From Larkinella rosea (lineage in GTDB: Bacteria; Bacteroidota; Bacteroidia; Cytophagales; Spirosomataceae), in the NCBI RefSeq assembly GCF_003858635.1, contig NZ_RQJO01000015.1:248001-312000 (forward strand): a stretch of 64,000 bases of DNA. Reading direction: 5' to 3'. The position numbers and the translations under genes are program-made. This document shows positions 16,951-26,518 of this stretch, in pieces; the first letter of the stretch is position 1, and each line of letters opens with the position of its first letter. The notes beneath the pieces are model-generated. The model was not told the origin of the DNA and made no database searches. It was given only the letters and a program-made list of their open reading frames with translations.

Positions 16951-18090
16951 ATGAGCCAACGGATTTATATTTTCGACACCACCCTGCGCGACGGCGAGCA
17001 AGTGCCGGGTAGCCAGCTATCCACAAAAGAAAAAATCGTGGTGGCGAAAGAACTGGAACGTCTCGGCGTCGACATCATCGAAGCGGGTTTTCCGGTTTCG
17101 AGTCCCGGCGATTTTCAGTCCATCGTCGAAATCTCAAAGGCGGTTACCGAACCGGTTATCTGTGCGCTTTCAAGAGCGAAGAAGGAAGACATCGATGCGG
17201 CCGGAGAAGCGTTGAAATACGCCAAACGGAAGCGGATTCACACCGGAATCGGTTCGTCGGATATTCACATCCGGAATAAATTCAACAGCACCCGCGAACA
17301 GATTCTGGAACAGGCCGTTGCGGCTGTTAAACACGCCCGCAGTTATGTGGAGGATGTGGAATTTTACGCCGAAGATGCCGGACGTGCCGATCTCGCCTTT
17401 CTGGCGCAGTTGACTCAGGCGGTTATTGCCGCCGGTGCAACCGTGGTGAATATTCCGGATACAACCGGTTATTGCTTGCCCGACGAATACGGGAATAAAA
17501 TCAAGTACATCTACGAACACGTTTCGAACGTTCACCAGGCTACCATCTCGATTCATTGCCATAACGACCTCGGACTGGCCACGGCCAATACGCTGGCCGG
17601 TATTCAGCACGGCGCGCGTCAGGTGGAAGTTACGATCAACGGTATTGGCGAACGAGCCGGAAATACGTCTCTGGAAGAAATCGTGATGGCGTTGAAAGTG
17701 CACAAAGAACTGGGTTTTGAGACGAACATTGACGCCAAGCGGTTGTTTCCGGTCAGCCAGTTGGTGTCGGAAATGATGAACATGCCGGTGCAGCCCAATA
17801 AAGCCATCGTGGGCCGGAATGCCTTCGCGCATTCGTCGGGTATTCACCAGGACGGTTTTCTGAAACACGCCGAAAATTACGAAATCATGACTCCGCAGGA
17901 AGTTGGCGTTCCCGAGTCGTCGATTGTGCTGACGGCCCGCAGCGGTCGCCACGCCCTGAAACACCGCCTGGAACTGCTGGGTTTCCGGTATGACAAACCG
18001 ACGCTGGATACGATTTACACGCGTTTCCTCGACATGGCCGACATTCGGAAGGAAGTAAACGATAAGGATTTGATGGAACTGGTTCGCTAA
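16951..18090 (+). CDS. leuA: 2-isopropylmalate synthase, short form without the leucine-sensing domain
   Basis: LeuA condenses 2-ketoisovalerate with acetyl-CoA. The catalytic TIM barrel is complete: [12 protein letters not shown] at 9-20, [13 protein letters not shown] near 205, and [14 protein letters not shown]. The linker with [13 protein letters not shown] is also present. The protein ends at 379 residues, whereas allosteric LeuA enzymes run to about 510-640 with a C-terminal leucine-binding dimer domain. That domain is absent and there is no frameshifted remnant before the terminator. This points to an enzyme without classical leucine feedback, or to a related homocitrate- or citramalate-type synthase; the operon argues for LeuA. 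It is the last gene of the operon. Confidence 0.9.
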   Translation: MSQRIYIFDTTLRDGEQVPGSQLSTKEKIVVAKELERLGVDIIEAGFPVSSPGDFQSIVEISKAVTEPVICALSRAKKEDIDAAGEALKYAKRKRIHTGIGSSDIHIRNKFNSTREQILEQAVAAVKHARSYVEDVEFYAEDAGRADLAFLAQLTQAVIAAGATVVNIPDTTGYCLPDEYGNKIKYIYEHVSNVHQATISIHCHNDLGLATANTLAGIQHGARQVEVTINGIGERAGNTSLEEIVMALKVHKELGFETNIDAKRLFPVSQLVSEMMNMPVQPNKAIVGRNAFAHSSGIHQDGFLKHAENYEIMTPQEVGVPESSIVLTARSGRHALKHRLELLGFRYDKPTLDTIYTRFLDMADIRKEVNDKDLMELVR

Positions 18091-18110
18091 TCAGAAATAC
18101 ACCCGATTGA

Positions 18111-18143
18111 AAAGGACGAGCAGTAAAGCTTGTCCTTTTTTAG
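18111..18143 (+). terminator. rho-independent terminator of the ilv-leu operon
   Basis: The stem AAAGGACGAG / CTTGTCCTTT (18111-18120 and 18129-18138, one G-U pair) with an 8-nt loop is followed by a run of T. It lies 20 nt after the leuA stop and before prmA. Confidence 0.8.
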
Positions 18144-18155
18144 TTTCTTTACCTC

Positions 18156-18998
18156 ATGAATTATACGGAAATACAACTAACGCTTTCGGCCGAGTACACC
18201 GATATTTTGATGGCTGAACTGTCCGAACTGGGCTTCGAATCCTTCGTAGAAACCGATGAAGGGCTGAGCGGGTACATTTTGGAACCCGATTTTGACGAAA
18301 CTGCGGTTCAGTCGGTTATCGATAAATACGCCGATCAAACCGCAATAGCCTACCAGATCAATTCGTTAGAAAAAAAGAACTGGAACGAAGAGTGGGAACG
18401 GAATTACCAACCCATCGAAGTTCAGGATCAGATTCGTGTCCGGGCCTCGTTTCACGAACCCGATGCCGGTTTTCGGTACGACATTGTCATTAATCCAAAA
18501 ATGTCGTTCGGAACCGGCCACCACGAGACGACGGCCATGATGCTCGAACACCAACTGAACGTCAATGCCGCCGGAAAAACCGTGCTGGACGTCGGTTCCG
18601 GAACCGGAATTCTGGCTATTCTGGCCGCCATGCAGGGCGCCGAACGGGTGGTTGCGTTTGACATTGAAGAATGGGCCATTGAAAACGCCCGCGAAAATGC
18701 TGAACTAAACGACTGTTCGCAGATTGAGGTGTTTCAGGGCACGATTCATGAGGTAAATCCGGCGGAGCGGTTTGACATCGTGCTGGCCAACATCAATCGG
18801 AATGTGTTGTTGGAGGATATACCGGTTTACGTTCAACTCATGAAGCCCGACAGCACCTTGCTGGTGAGCGGTTTTTACGAACAGGATGCTCCGGATATTG
18901 AGGAAAAAGGTGTGGCCGCAGGGCTGACGAAAACCGGGCAATTGTCCCAAAATAAATGGGTTTCACTGAAATTTGATAAACGTACCCACGGACTTTAG
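18156..18998 (+). CDS. prmA: ribosomal protein L11 methyltransferase
   Basis: PrmA trimethylates ribosomal protein L11 using S-adenosylmethionine. The 280-residue protein has an N-terminal substrate-recognition domain, then FGTGHHET at 118-125, the SAM motif DVGSGTGILA at 145-154 and the LANINRNVLL motif near 210. Its last four codons and stop (THGL, TAG) lie inside the palindromic element at 18982-19067, so the present C-terminus was defined by that element. It probably has its own promoter, since a terminator precedes it. Confidence 0.93.
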   Translation: MNYTEIQLTLSAEYTDILMAELSELGFESFVETDEGLSGYILEPDFDETAVQSVIDKYADQTAIAYQINSLEKKNWNEEWERNYQPIEVQDQIRVRASFHEPDAGFRYDIVINPKMSFGTGHHETTAMMLEHQLNVNAAGKTVLDVGSGTGILAILAAMQGAERVVAFDIEEWAIENARENAELNDCSQIEVFQGTIHEVNPAERFDIVLANINRNVLLEDIPVYVQLMKPDSTLLVSGFYEQDAPDIEEKGVAAGLTKTGQLSQNKWVSLKFDKRTHGL

Positions 18999-19067
18999 TC
19001 CGTGATATCTTGATATTTTCGAAGATACTTTGCGGAACAGATATCACGGACTAAAGTCCGTGGGTAC
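18982..19067. repeat. palindromic repeat element, family A, intact copy
   Basis: This 86-bp element has perfect 28-bp terminal inverted repeats, 18982-19009 and 19040-19067. Each begins or ends with GTACC(C) and contains the palindrome CACGGACTTTAGTCCGTG or its A-variant, with a GATATC hexamer at the inner end. A 30-bp AT-rich core separates them. It can fold as one long hairpin or as two small ones, the layout of REP doublets. It overlaps the end of prmA and ends 10 nt before the next gene. Confidence 0.88.
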
Positions 19068-19077
19068 GTACAAAATT

Positions 19078-22000
19078 ATGAACAAGGTATACAGCATTCT
19101 ATCCGTAATCCTGCTGCTGGCAACGGTGGCGACGGCGCAAACCGTCAAGCTGTCGGAGAGTCCCGAGCAGTTTCTGACGGATTTGCAAAAACTGATGAAC
19201 GCGGGCGGGGCTTATACCCAGAAAGCCGAGAAAAACCTGGAGACGCTGTTCACCGAAAACCGGTTATCGGCTCCCCAGAAAGAGCGTGTCATTGCCCTGA
19301 GCCGGAAGTTGAACGCCAAGCGCTACCAGCCGGTGCAGCAGTTTGCGCCGTTTTACGAAGCCTTGTATCAATTGCTCGTTACGCAGCAGGTGAGCCCGGC
19401 CGAAGTGGACAATTACCTGACCATTGCCGAAAAATCGTTCGAAAAATACGATCCAAAAAATCTGTCAAAAGTCCTGGAAACCATTCGGGTGTTTGCCGAA
19501 AAGCGGTTTTTGTACACCAACAATTACAATAAGCTCTACGCCAACGGCGGCACCTTTACGCTTCGTTTTGCCGATCCAAACGCCCCTGCGCCCACTTCAA
19601 ACGCCGACACGCTTGCCGCCAAAAAAACGCCGGTTTCCAAACCAGGCGATTCGGATGGCTGGGATTTACCCGTTGATTCCAGCGGGAAAGTCGTTCCCTT
19701 GATGTCGTCCGTCGATCGGAAACCGATTCCGGTGCTGGCCGGGCCGTTGGTGGAAATAAAAGGAGTGGATTTAGTCATGACCACAGCAAACGATTCCGTT
19801 GTGGTGAAGAAAACCGATGGCGCGTTATTGTTGAAAGACGGCATGTGGGTCGGGAAAGGTGGTTCGTTTTCGTGGGAGTCGGCGGGCCAACCGGAGACGT
19901 TCGTCACCCTGGCCGACTACGCGTTTGCCGTTGCCAATCCTAAAATTACTGCCGACGACGTCCTGCTGACGTTCAAGCCGCTCGCCAAACCCATCAAGGG
20001 AACGTTTGAATTTGACAGTAAAAAACGGGTGGCCCGGCAGGCGCCGACGTATCCGCGGTTTATGTCGTGGTCGAACGATGTCGTGCTCAGTAATCTGGGC
20101 AATGGCATTACGTACAAAGGCGGTATTGCGCTGGTCGGCACCAAGTTATTCGGTTCGGCGGCCAACGGTCAACCCTCGTTGCTGCAAGTCAGTTTTAAAG
20201 GGAAACCGGCGTTTAAAGCCAGCAGCAAGCGGTTTGAGTTTGCTGACTCGGTAATTTCAAGTCCATTGGTTTCGTTCACCGGTTACATTGATGCCGCCGA
20301 TACGCTGTACCATCCGGGCGTTGCCTTCCGGTATGACCGCGAAACCGGTATTGCCCGCCTGAGCAAGGCCGAAAAGTCGGGGTATTCCGACACGTATTTC
20401 AGCGACAGCTACCATAAATTCTACATCCAGCCCGAAATCGTTCGCTGGGATTTACCGCGCCAAAAGGTTGATTTTTACCAGCTTGGAGCGAAAAAAGAAG
20501 TACCGGTCCGGTTTGAGTCGTTTGATTTTTTCTATCCTGAACGCTACGCGGGCATGTCCGCCGACTTCGGTTTTCATCCCTTGCAACTAGCGGCCAATTA
20601 CATCACAACGAAGAAAACACAAACGTTTTTTGCGGACGATCTGGCGATTTACGCCAAAATGAACCCGTCAATCATGCGCAACGTCCTGAATCGGATGATG
20701 GCGTTGGGTTACATCGACATGGACCCCAAATCGGAAGAAATGCGGCTGAGCCGGAAAGGCGTACTGTACGTTTTGGCCAACGCCCACAAAAAAGATTACG
20801 ACAACTTTCTGATTCGCTCGACCTATCCGTCCAATGACAGCACAACCAACGCGACCATCAATCTGACGGATAAATTTCTGACCATTCGGGGCGTTGAGAA
20901 ATTCAGCATCAGTGATTCGTTGAAAATTACCGCCGTTCCGACGGACAAAACCCTGCGCATCGGTAAAAACCGGGCGTTCACGCTGACGGGACAATTGAAA
21001 TCCGGTAACATGCGGTACACGGGCCGTGACCTGGGTTTCAATTACGACCAGTTTTCGATGAACATGACCAAAATCGACTCCATCACCTTTACCCCACAGG
21101 GAAAGAATCAGGAGATTGGCGGTGATATTCAATACGAAAAACCGGGGACGGTTTTCCTGGCCGATAAAGGCAATAAATCGGGACGACAGAAGGATAAGAA
21201 AACGACCCAGCGTCTTTTAATGCCCGAAGGGATGACGGTTTATTTCAACCAGCCCAATCGCGGAAGTCTGGTTTATAACAAAAAAGTATACTTCAAAGTC
21301 CCGGCGGTGGATAACGACAGTTTGGGCAAAGGTGACATTGCGTTCGATGGAACGTTCTTTTCCGACGGTATTTTCCCGCCTATTAAAACGACATTGAAGT
21401 CGATGCCCGACAATTCGCTGGGTTTTGAGCACACGGCTCCGGCGGCTGGCTATCCGATTTACGGCGGAAAAGGTAACTTGAAGTTTACGGGCAAATTGGT
21501 GATGGATAAGAAGGGATTGCGTGCCGAAGGCGTTATTTCGCACTTAAACGCATCCTTACCCGCCAAAGATATTCTGATGACGCCGGACTCGGTTCTGGCA
21601 TCGGGCGAGTCGGGGCAAATCAAGGAAGGGCTCGTTGGAAAAGCTTATTTTCCGGCGGTTAACCTCAAAAACTACGTCATGAAGTGGTTTCCGAAGGCCG
21701 ACAGTATGAAAATTTCGACCAAAGCCGATCACTTTAGTTTTTACAACGGCACCACGAATCTGGCGGGCGATCTGGTCATGCGTTCGAGCGGTTTGTTTGG
21801 AAAGGGGACGGTAAAACGGACGGATTCGGAAGCCCAGTCTGAAAACATCAAGTTTAACAAAGAAGGCTTTACGGCCGGAAACGCCCAGTTCCGCGTCATG
21901 GCAGATAAGCAGGGCACGGCGACCAAACCGATGCTGTTGGGTACGAAAGTCGATCTGGATTTCAACCAGGTTAAAGGCGTGGTGACCATTGCCACCAACA

Positions 22001-23871
22001 ATTCGGCGGCCAATTCATTCAGCGACACGCTGATGTCGAGCCTGGAATTCCCGAATGCGGCTTATAAAACGTCGATCAGCAAGGCGCAGTGGAACATTGC
22101 GGCCAAAACCATTACGATGAAAGCGGCCAAGACGTCAACGTTCACGGCCACGGCGGAAGAGCAGGAGGGCTTGACGTTCAACGGCGCTTCGGCGGTTTAT
22201 GACGTAGACAAAGCCACGCTGAACATCAGCGGAGTACCGTATGTAACCTCGGCCGACGCCCGGATTTATCCCGAAAAAGGGTTAATTACGATCAAACGAA
22301 ACGGCGAGATGTTGCCGCTCAAAAACGCCCGGCTGGAATTGGATACAACCAGTTTGTTCCATAAACTGAAAGGCGGTAACATTCAGATTCAATCAAGAAC
22401 CCGGTTTGCGGGGGATGCCATTTACCAGTTTGCAGCTGCGAAAGGCGATACGGCCAACATCAAGATGGGGAGTTTTGAGCTGAAGGAAGCCGCTCCGGTG
22501 GCACTGGCGTCCAATTCGCGAACGGCTGGACGAAAAGGTAAAAACGGTAGTGAACTGGCCAAAACGTATTATACCGTGGCCCGCGCCGACGTCGACGAGC
22601 GGGACAATGTAACGCTGGCCCCTAAAGTAGCGTTTAAAGGCAGCATTACGATGATGGCACCCGAACAGGATCTGAAGCTGGAAGGAGCCATTAAAATTGC
22701 GCTGAAAAAACGGCCCAAGCTGGTGAGCGACTGGATTCCGATGAAGGAAAAAATTGGCGAAACATTCAGTATTAAAGTCGATCAAACCCTGAAAAATGAC
22801 GGTAATCAGCCATTAACCGCCGGTTTGCATTTCCGGGGTGGCGGCAGCGCCGGACTGTATCCGACGTTTTTATCGACCAAAGAAAGCGATAAGGATGACG
22901 ATCTGTTCCGCGCGACGGGCGTGATGACCTACGACGAAAAAGAGAAGGTTTTCCGGATTGTGAAGAAAGATGCCGCCGGTCTGGAGGATGTCGAAGGTGC
23001 TTTTACGTTCAACGATGCTTCGGGTGTTATGAATTTTCAGGGGCCGGTGAATCTGATGAATACCGGAATGACCGGTTCGACGCCGAACAACCTGGTTTTT
23101 GCCGCCGGAACGGGCCGCGCGCAGGTGGACAGCTCGACAATGCGGCTGAATGCGCTGGTCGGTTTTGCCCTGCCGATTCCGCAGCCGGTCAATGCCGCCA
23201 TTGCTGACAAAATCGTGAAGGCGAATTTGGACGAAAAAAATGACGAACCTGCCGATGATGACCTCGACCGCTTAACGGCGAAACTAGCGGCTCTTATTGG
23301 GCAGAAAGCAACGGACGTTTATCGCGTAAAAGCGCAGAACCAGCACGTTTCGATTACGCAGGCAGCTCCCAAATTTGCGGCTTCGCTGGTGCTCTCGAAC
23401 GTCAACCTGCGTTGGTCGGAAAAATACAACGCGCTCTACAGCGTCGGGTCAATTGGCGTATCGAACATCGATAATGTCGATATCAACGCCGAAATGGAAG
23501 GTTTTGTCGAAATCAGAAAACACGACGGGGGCGACGAAGCGACGATTTACCTGGAAGCATCGCCGGACATCTGGTTTTACTGGGATTATAAGTCGGGCGG
23601 GGGCGCAACGGCCCAGCTGGCCTTGCTGACCTCCGATCAGGAGCTGAACGATCGCATTATGGCAGGTGGCAAAAATGGCGGCAAATCGGCCTTGTCCATT
23701 GTACCAGCCGATGTTTTCGAGAAAACCCAGTTTACGGACCGGTACATGGATCAATATAAAACCCGGGAAAAACCGAAACCGCAACCAAAAGCTGCGGCTA
23801 CGAAAGACGCACCGAAGAAAGTAGTTGAAAAGAAGAAGGAAAAAGCCGACGAGAAAAAGGAGGGATTCTGA
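19078..23871 (+). CDS. very large secreted protein of unknown function
   Basis: I do not recognise this 1597-residue protein. A signal peptide is clear (MNKVYSILSVILLLATVATAQ). No membrane anchor or type IX sorting domain follows. The body looks beta-rich with many short strands and repeated phrases such as LKFTGKLVMDKKGL and VLSNVNLRWSEKYN. Near residue 560 is a short helical segment (NPSIMRNVLNRMMALGYI). The C-terminal 50 residues are Lys/Glu/Pro-rich and end KKEKADEKKEGF. This could be a periplasmic or outer-membrane-associated scaffold; long beta-strand ladders of OstA/AsmA type are one possibility. The start is ATG 19078; an upstream TTG lies within the repeat. It converges on upp with directly abutting stop codons. 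Confidence 0.85.
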   Translation: MNKVYSILSVILLLATVATAQTVKLSESPEQFLTDLQKLMNAGGAYTQKAEKNLETLFTENRLSAPQKERVIALSRKLNAKRYQPVQQFAPFYEALYQLLVTQQVSPAEVDNYLTIAEKSFEKYDPKNLSKVLETIRVFAEKRFLYTNNYNKLYANGGTFTLRFADPNAPAPTSNADTLAAKKTPVSKPGDSDGWDLPVDSSGKVVPLMSSVDRKPIPVLAGPLVEIKGVDLVMTTANDSVVVKKTDGALLLKDGMWVGKGGSFSWESAGQPETFVTLADYAFAVANPKITADDVLLTFKPLAKPIKGTFEFDSKKRVARQAPTYPRFMSWSNDVVLSNLGNGITYKGGIALVGTKLFGSAANGQPSLLQVSFKGKPAFKASSKRFEFADSVISSPLVSFTGYIDAADTLYHPGVAFRYDRETGIARLSKAEKSGYSDTYFSDSYHKFYIQPEIVRWDLPRQKVDFYQLGAKKEVPVRFESFDFFYPERYAGMSADFGFHPLQLAANYITTKKTQTFFADDLAIYAKMNPSIMRNVLNRMMALGYIDMDPKSEEMRLSRKGVLYVLANAHKKDYDNFLIRSTYPSNDSTTNATINLTDKFLTIRGVEKFSISDSLKITAVPTDKTLRIGKNRAFTLTGQLKSGNMRYTGRDLGFNYDQFSMNMTKIDSITFTPQGKNQEIGGDIQYEKPGTVFLADKGNKSGRQKDKKTTQRLLMPEGMTVYFNQPNRGSLVYNKKVYFKVPAVDNDSLGKGDIAFDGTFFSDGIFPPIKTTLKSMPDNSLGFEHTAPAAGYPIYGGKGNLKFTGKLVMDKKGLRAEGVISHLNASLPAKDILMTPDSVLASGESGQIKEGLVGKAYFPAVNLKNYVMKWFPKADSMKISTKADHFSFYNGTTNLAGDLVMRSSGLFGKGTVKRTDSEAQSENIKFNKEGFTAGNAQFRVMADKQGTATKPMLLGTKVDLDFNQVKGVVTIATNNSAANSFSDTLMSSLEFPNAAYKTSISKAQWNIAAKTITMKAAKTSTFTATAEEQEGLTFNGASAVYDVDKATLNISGVPYVTSADARIYPEKGLITIKRNGEMLPLKNARLELDTTSLFHKLKGGNIQIQSRTRFAGDAIYQFAAAKGDTANIKMGSFELKEAAPVALASNSRTAGRKGKNGSELAKTYYTVARADVDERDNVTLAPKVAFKGSITMMAPEQDLKLEGAIKIALKKRPKLVSDWIPMKEKIGETFSIKVDQTLKNDGNQPLTAGLHFRGGGSAGLYPTFLSTKESDKDDDLFRATGVMTYDEKEKVFRIVKKDAAGLEDVEGAFTFNDASGVMNFQGPVNLMNTGMTGSTPNNLVFAAGTGRAQVDSSTMRLNALVGFALPIPQPVNAAIADKIVKANLDEKNDEPADDDLDRLTAKLAALIGQKATDVYRVKAQNQHVSITQAAPKFAASLVLSNVNLRWSEKYNALYSVGSIGVSNIDNVDINAEMEGFVEIRKHDGGDEATIYLEASPDIWFYWDYKSGGGATAQLALLTSDQELNDRIMAGGKNGGKSALSIVPADVFEKTQFTDRYMDQYKTREKPKPQPKAAATKDAPKKVVEKKKEKADEKKEGF

Positions 23872-24516
23872 TCAGATTTTCTCGCCAAATGCCAGATCGC
23901 CCGCGTCGCCCAAACCCGGAACGATGTAATAATGCGAATTCAGCCGCTCATCGATGGCTCCCAGCCAGAGGTGACATTGCGGCATTTTTTCCTGAACGTA
24001 CCGCACGCCTTCCGGGCTGGCCAGAACGGCGGCAATGTGGGTTTTAGCCGGTGTTCCAAACCGCAGCAGGGCGTGGTAAACCTTCTCCAGCGACCGGCCC
24101 GTGGCCAGCATTGGGTCCATCAGAATAACGGTTTTTCCGCTCAGGTCGGGGCTGGAAATGTAATCCATCGCTACTTCAAACTCTTCACCAACCGGCAGAT
24201 AACCGCGATAAGCGCCAATAAACGCATTTTCGGCCCGGTCGAAATAATTCAGAAAGCCCTGGTGGAACGGTAAGCTGGCCCGCAGAATGGTGGCCAGAAC
24301 CGGTGGCGTCTTGATCAGGGGCGTCGGTGCAACCCCTAGTGGCGTTTTTACTTTCGCGATCTGAAACGACATCGATTTGGATATTTCGTAGGCCATCAGT
24401 TCACCTAGTCGCTCCAGATTTCGCCGAAAACGCATCTGATCTTTCTGAATGGTAACATCACGGAGTTCGGCAATAAACTGGTCGGCAATTGAGGGATGGT
24501 CGGCGAAAACAAACAT
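23872..24516 (-). CDS. upp: uracil phosphoribosyltransferase
   Basis: Upp salvages uracil to UMP using PRPP. The PRPP loop VILMDPMLATGRSLEK lies near residue 130 of 214, and the C-terminal region GLGDAGDLAFGEK is the uracil-binding signature. FHQGFLNYFDRAENAFIGAYR is also family-like. I choose ATG 24516 (MFVFADHP). The frame is open to 24585, but the extra 23 residues have no family counterpart. Its stop (TCA on the plus strand) directly abuts the TGA of the large plus-strand gene, forming TGATCA at 23869-23874. Confidence 0.93.
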   Translation of the reverse strand: MFVFADHPSIADQFIAELRDVTIQKDQMRFRRNLERLGELMAYEISKSMSFQIAKVKTPLGVAPTPLIKTPPVLATILRASLPFHQGFLNYFDRAENAFIGAYRGYLPVGEEFEVAMDYISSPDLSGKTVILMDPMLATGRSLEKVYHALLRFGTPAKTHIAAVLASPEGVRYVQEKMPQCHLWLGAIDERLNSHYYIVPGLGDAGDLAFGEKI

Positions 24517-24643
24517 AGGGGCTTTTTCAACGTAATTTAAAGGGAATGTGTCGGATAATCCAAACCCTTTCCCTAATTTGTGCATCGAATTCAGAATGTG
24601 TTATTTAGACAACGGTCCAGGTGTTGTCCGTGTGAAGCTTCCA

Positions 24644-26437
24644 ATGAGGACTTTTTTTACAATCGGGATAGCTTTTGTTTTGCTAAGGTCGGGGTCGATA
24701 CAGGCACAAAGTCAAAAGATACCTTTAAATGCTGATTATTACCACCTGATTGACCGTCTTGAAATCAAAAAAGGCGAATGGTCAACCAGTTTTCACAGTA
24801 CCATAAAACCGTATACCCGCCAGGCCGTCGTGCAGCTCACCGACAGTATTCTGGCCGACTCGCATGTCCGGTTATCCCCCGTCGATCGCTTTACGCTTCG
24901 CTACCTGCGCGACGATAGCTGGGAGTGGGTTCCCAAAACGTATCCCGATTCTCTTCCTCTATTACAGTTACTAACGACCGAATTACGGGGTAGCCAGAAA
25001 CAGGTGGGCGACAGTCGACGTGCTTTAGGAACATTTTATAAAAAGAAAAATGACTTCTATAGCTACGAAAACGCGGATTTTGACGTTCACGTCAGCCCGG
25101 TTATCAACTTTGGTTATGGCGCCGAAAACAATACCGGAGCAGAAGGAGCTTCGTTCAATCCCTACGTCAATACACGCGGTCTTGAAATCCGGGGGAGTAT
25201 TGGGAAACGGTTGAGCTTTTATACGTATCTGTCCGATAATCAGATTCTGTACCCCCGGTTTATTGGAGAATATGGTGCTCAGTACACCACCAATTCAGAG
25301 CTGGGATTTGCGCCGTTTGAAGGATTCGTCAAGAAAATTGCAGCGAAACGTTCCGCTTTTCCGGGAGCGGATTTTCTGGCGGCCAGAGGGTATATTACCT
25401 TCAATGCGTTGAAGATTATCAATGTTCAGTTTGGGCATGACCGTAATTTTTTTGGTAATGGCTACCGTTCCCTGTTGTTATCGGATAACAGTTCACCCTA
25501 TTTATTTCTAAAAATCAGCACCCAGCTGGGGCGGTTTCAATACACGAATTTGCTGACGGAATTTCAAAACAGCCAAATTCCGCCCGGTACGTACGAGCAG
25601 TTGAATCCGCAGAAATATGCCGCGATTCACCACCTGAGTGTGAACCTTGGTAAACACATCAACCTGGGTGTATTTGAAGCCGAAGTGTTCAGTCGCAGCC
25701 AGCTCGAATTGAACTATTTTAATCCGGTTATCTTTTACCGCTTCATCGAATCGTACCGGGGCAGTGCCGACAATGCGCTGGTGGGCTTTGATTTCAAAGC
25801 CAATTTTGCGCGGCATTATATGATTTACAGCCAGCTGATGTTTGATGAATTCAAGTTCAGCGAATTGAAAGCCGCCAATGGGTCATGGACGAATAAATAC
25901 GCGATTCAGGCCGGTTTTAAGTACATCGACGCATTCGATATTCCCAATCTCGATATTCAGGGCGAAATGAATCTGGCCCGGCCCTATACGTATTCCCACC
26001 GGTCGGGCCAGACCAATTACGTGAATTACAACCAGCCGCTGGCGCACCCGCTTGGGGCGAATTTCATCGAAGGGCTGGCCATTGTGCGGTATCAACCCGC
26101 CAACCGGTTTACCATTACCGGTACGTTTGGTCTGATGAGTTACGGCGTCGATCCGCCTAATCGCAATTACGGCGGCAATCTCCTGCAAAATTACGAAAGC
26201 CGCATCGAATGGCCGGATCAGCCGCTGGGAGCGGGGCATCACATTGGTCAGGGGCGTAAAACGCTGGTTTCCTACGGCGATGTGCGCGTCTCATACATGC
26301 TCAAACACAACCTGTTTATCGACTTTCAGCAAATTGTCCGCAAGAGTGATAGTCAGCTCGAACGACTGAAATACAATACGTCATCTGCTTCTTTTGCGCT
26401 GCGCTGGAACCTGCCCTACCGGACGTTAGTTCTCTAG
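24644..26437 (+). CDS. outer-membrane beta-barrel protein (Wzi / RemB-like)
   Basis: The 597-residue protein has a signal peptide (MRTFFTIGIAFVLLRSGSIQAQ) and then a region rich in alternating aromatic and polar residues typical of outer-membrane barrels. Segments such as FGHDRNFFGNGYRSLLLSDNSSPYLFL and YFNPVIFYRFIESYRGSADNALVGFD (quoted in part) resemble the capsule-assembly Wzi and gliding protein RemB families. It ends in an aromatic-hydrophobic final strand. The name is a family-level inference. ATG 24644 is preferred because it gives the signal peptide; the frame is open further upstream. gmhA follows 81 nt downstream. Confidence 0.75.
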   Translation: MRTFFTIGIAFVLLRSGSIQAQSQKIPLNADYYHLIDRLEIKKGEWSTSFHSTIKPYTRQAVVQLTDSILADSHVRLSPVDRFTLRYLRDDSWEWVPKTYPDSLPLLQLLTTELRGSQKQVGDSRRALGTFYKKKNDFYSYENADFDVHVSPVINFGYGAENNTGAEGASFNPYVNTRGLEIRGSIGKRLSFYTYLSDNQILYPRFIGEYGAQYTTNSELGFAPFEGFVKKIAAKRSAFPGADFLAARGYITFNALKIINVQFGHDRNFFGNGYRSLLLSDNSSPYLFLKISTQLGRFQYTNLLTEFQNSQIPPGTYEQLNPQKYAAIHHLSVNLGKHINLGVFEAEVFSRSQLELNYFNPVIFYRFIESYRGSADNALVGFDFKANFARHYMIYSQLMFDEFKFSELKAANGSWTNKYAIQAGFKYIDAFDIPNLDIQGEMNLARPYTYSHRSGQTNYVNYNQPLAHPLGANFIEGLAIVRYQPANRFTITGTFGLMSYGVDPPNRNYGGNLLQNYESRIEWPDQPLGAGHHIGQGRKTLVSYGDVRVSYMLKHNLFIDFQQIVRKSDSQLERLKYNTSSASFALRWNLPYRTLVL

Positions 26438-26518
26438 AAATTGCGCAGCGGTTTTTGAGTTGAGGGTTTATTTTTCTGCAAACCGGCTCACTAACAACGC
26501 GTTAACCACTTGCATGCC

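Noticed and set aside
19030-19077. Upstream TTG start for the large secreted protein
   Set aside because: It lies in the family A repeat and would place 16 odd residues before a normal signal peptide.
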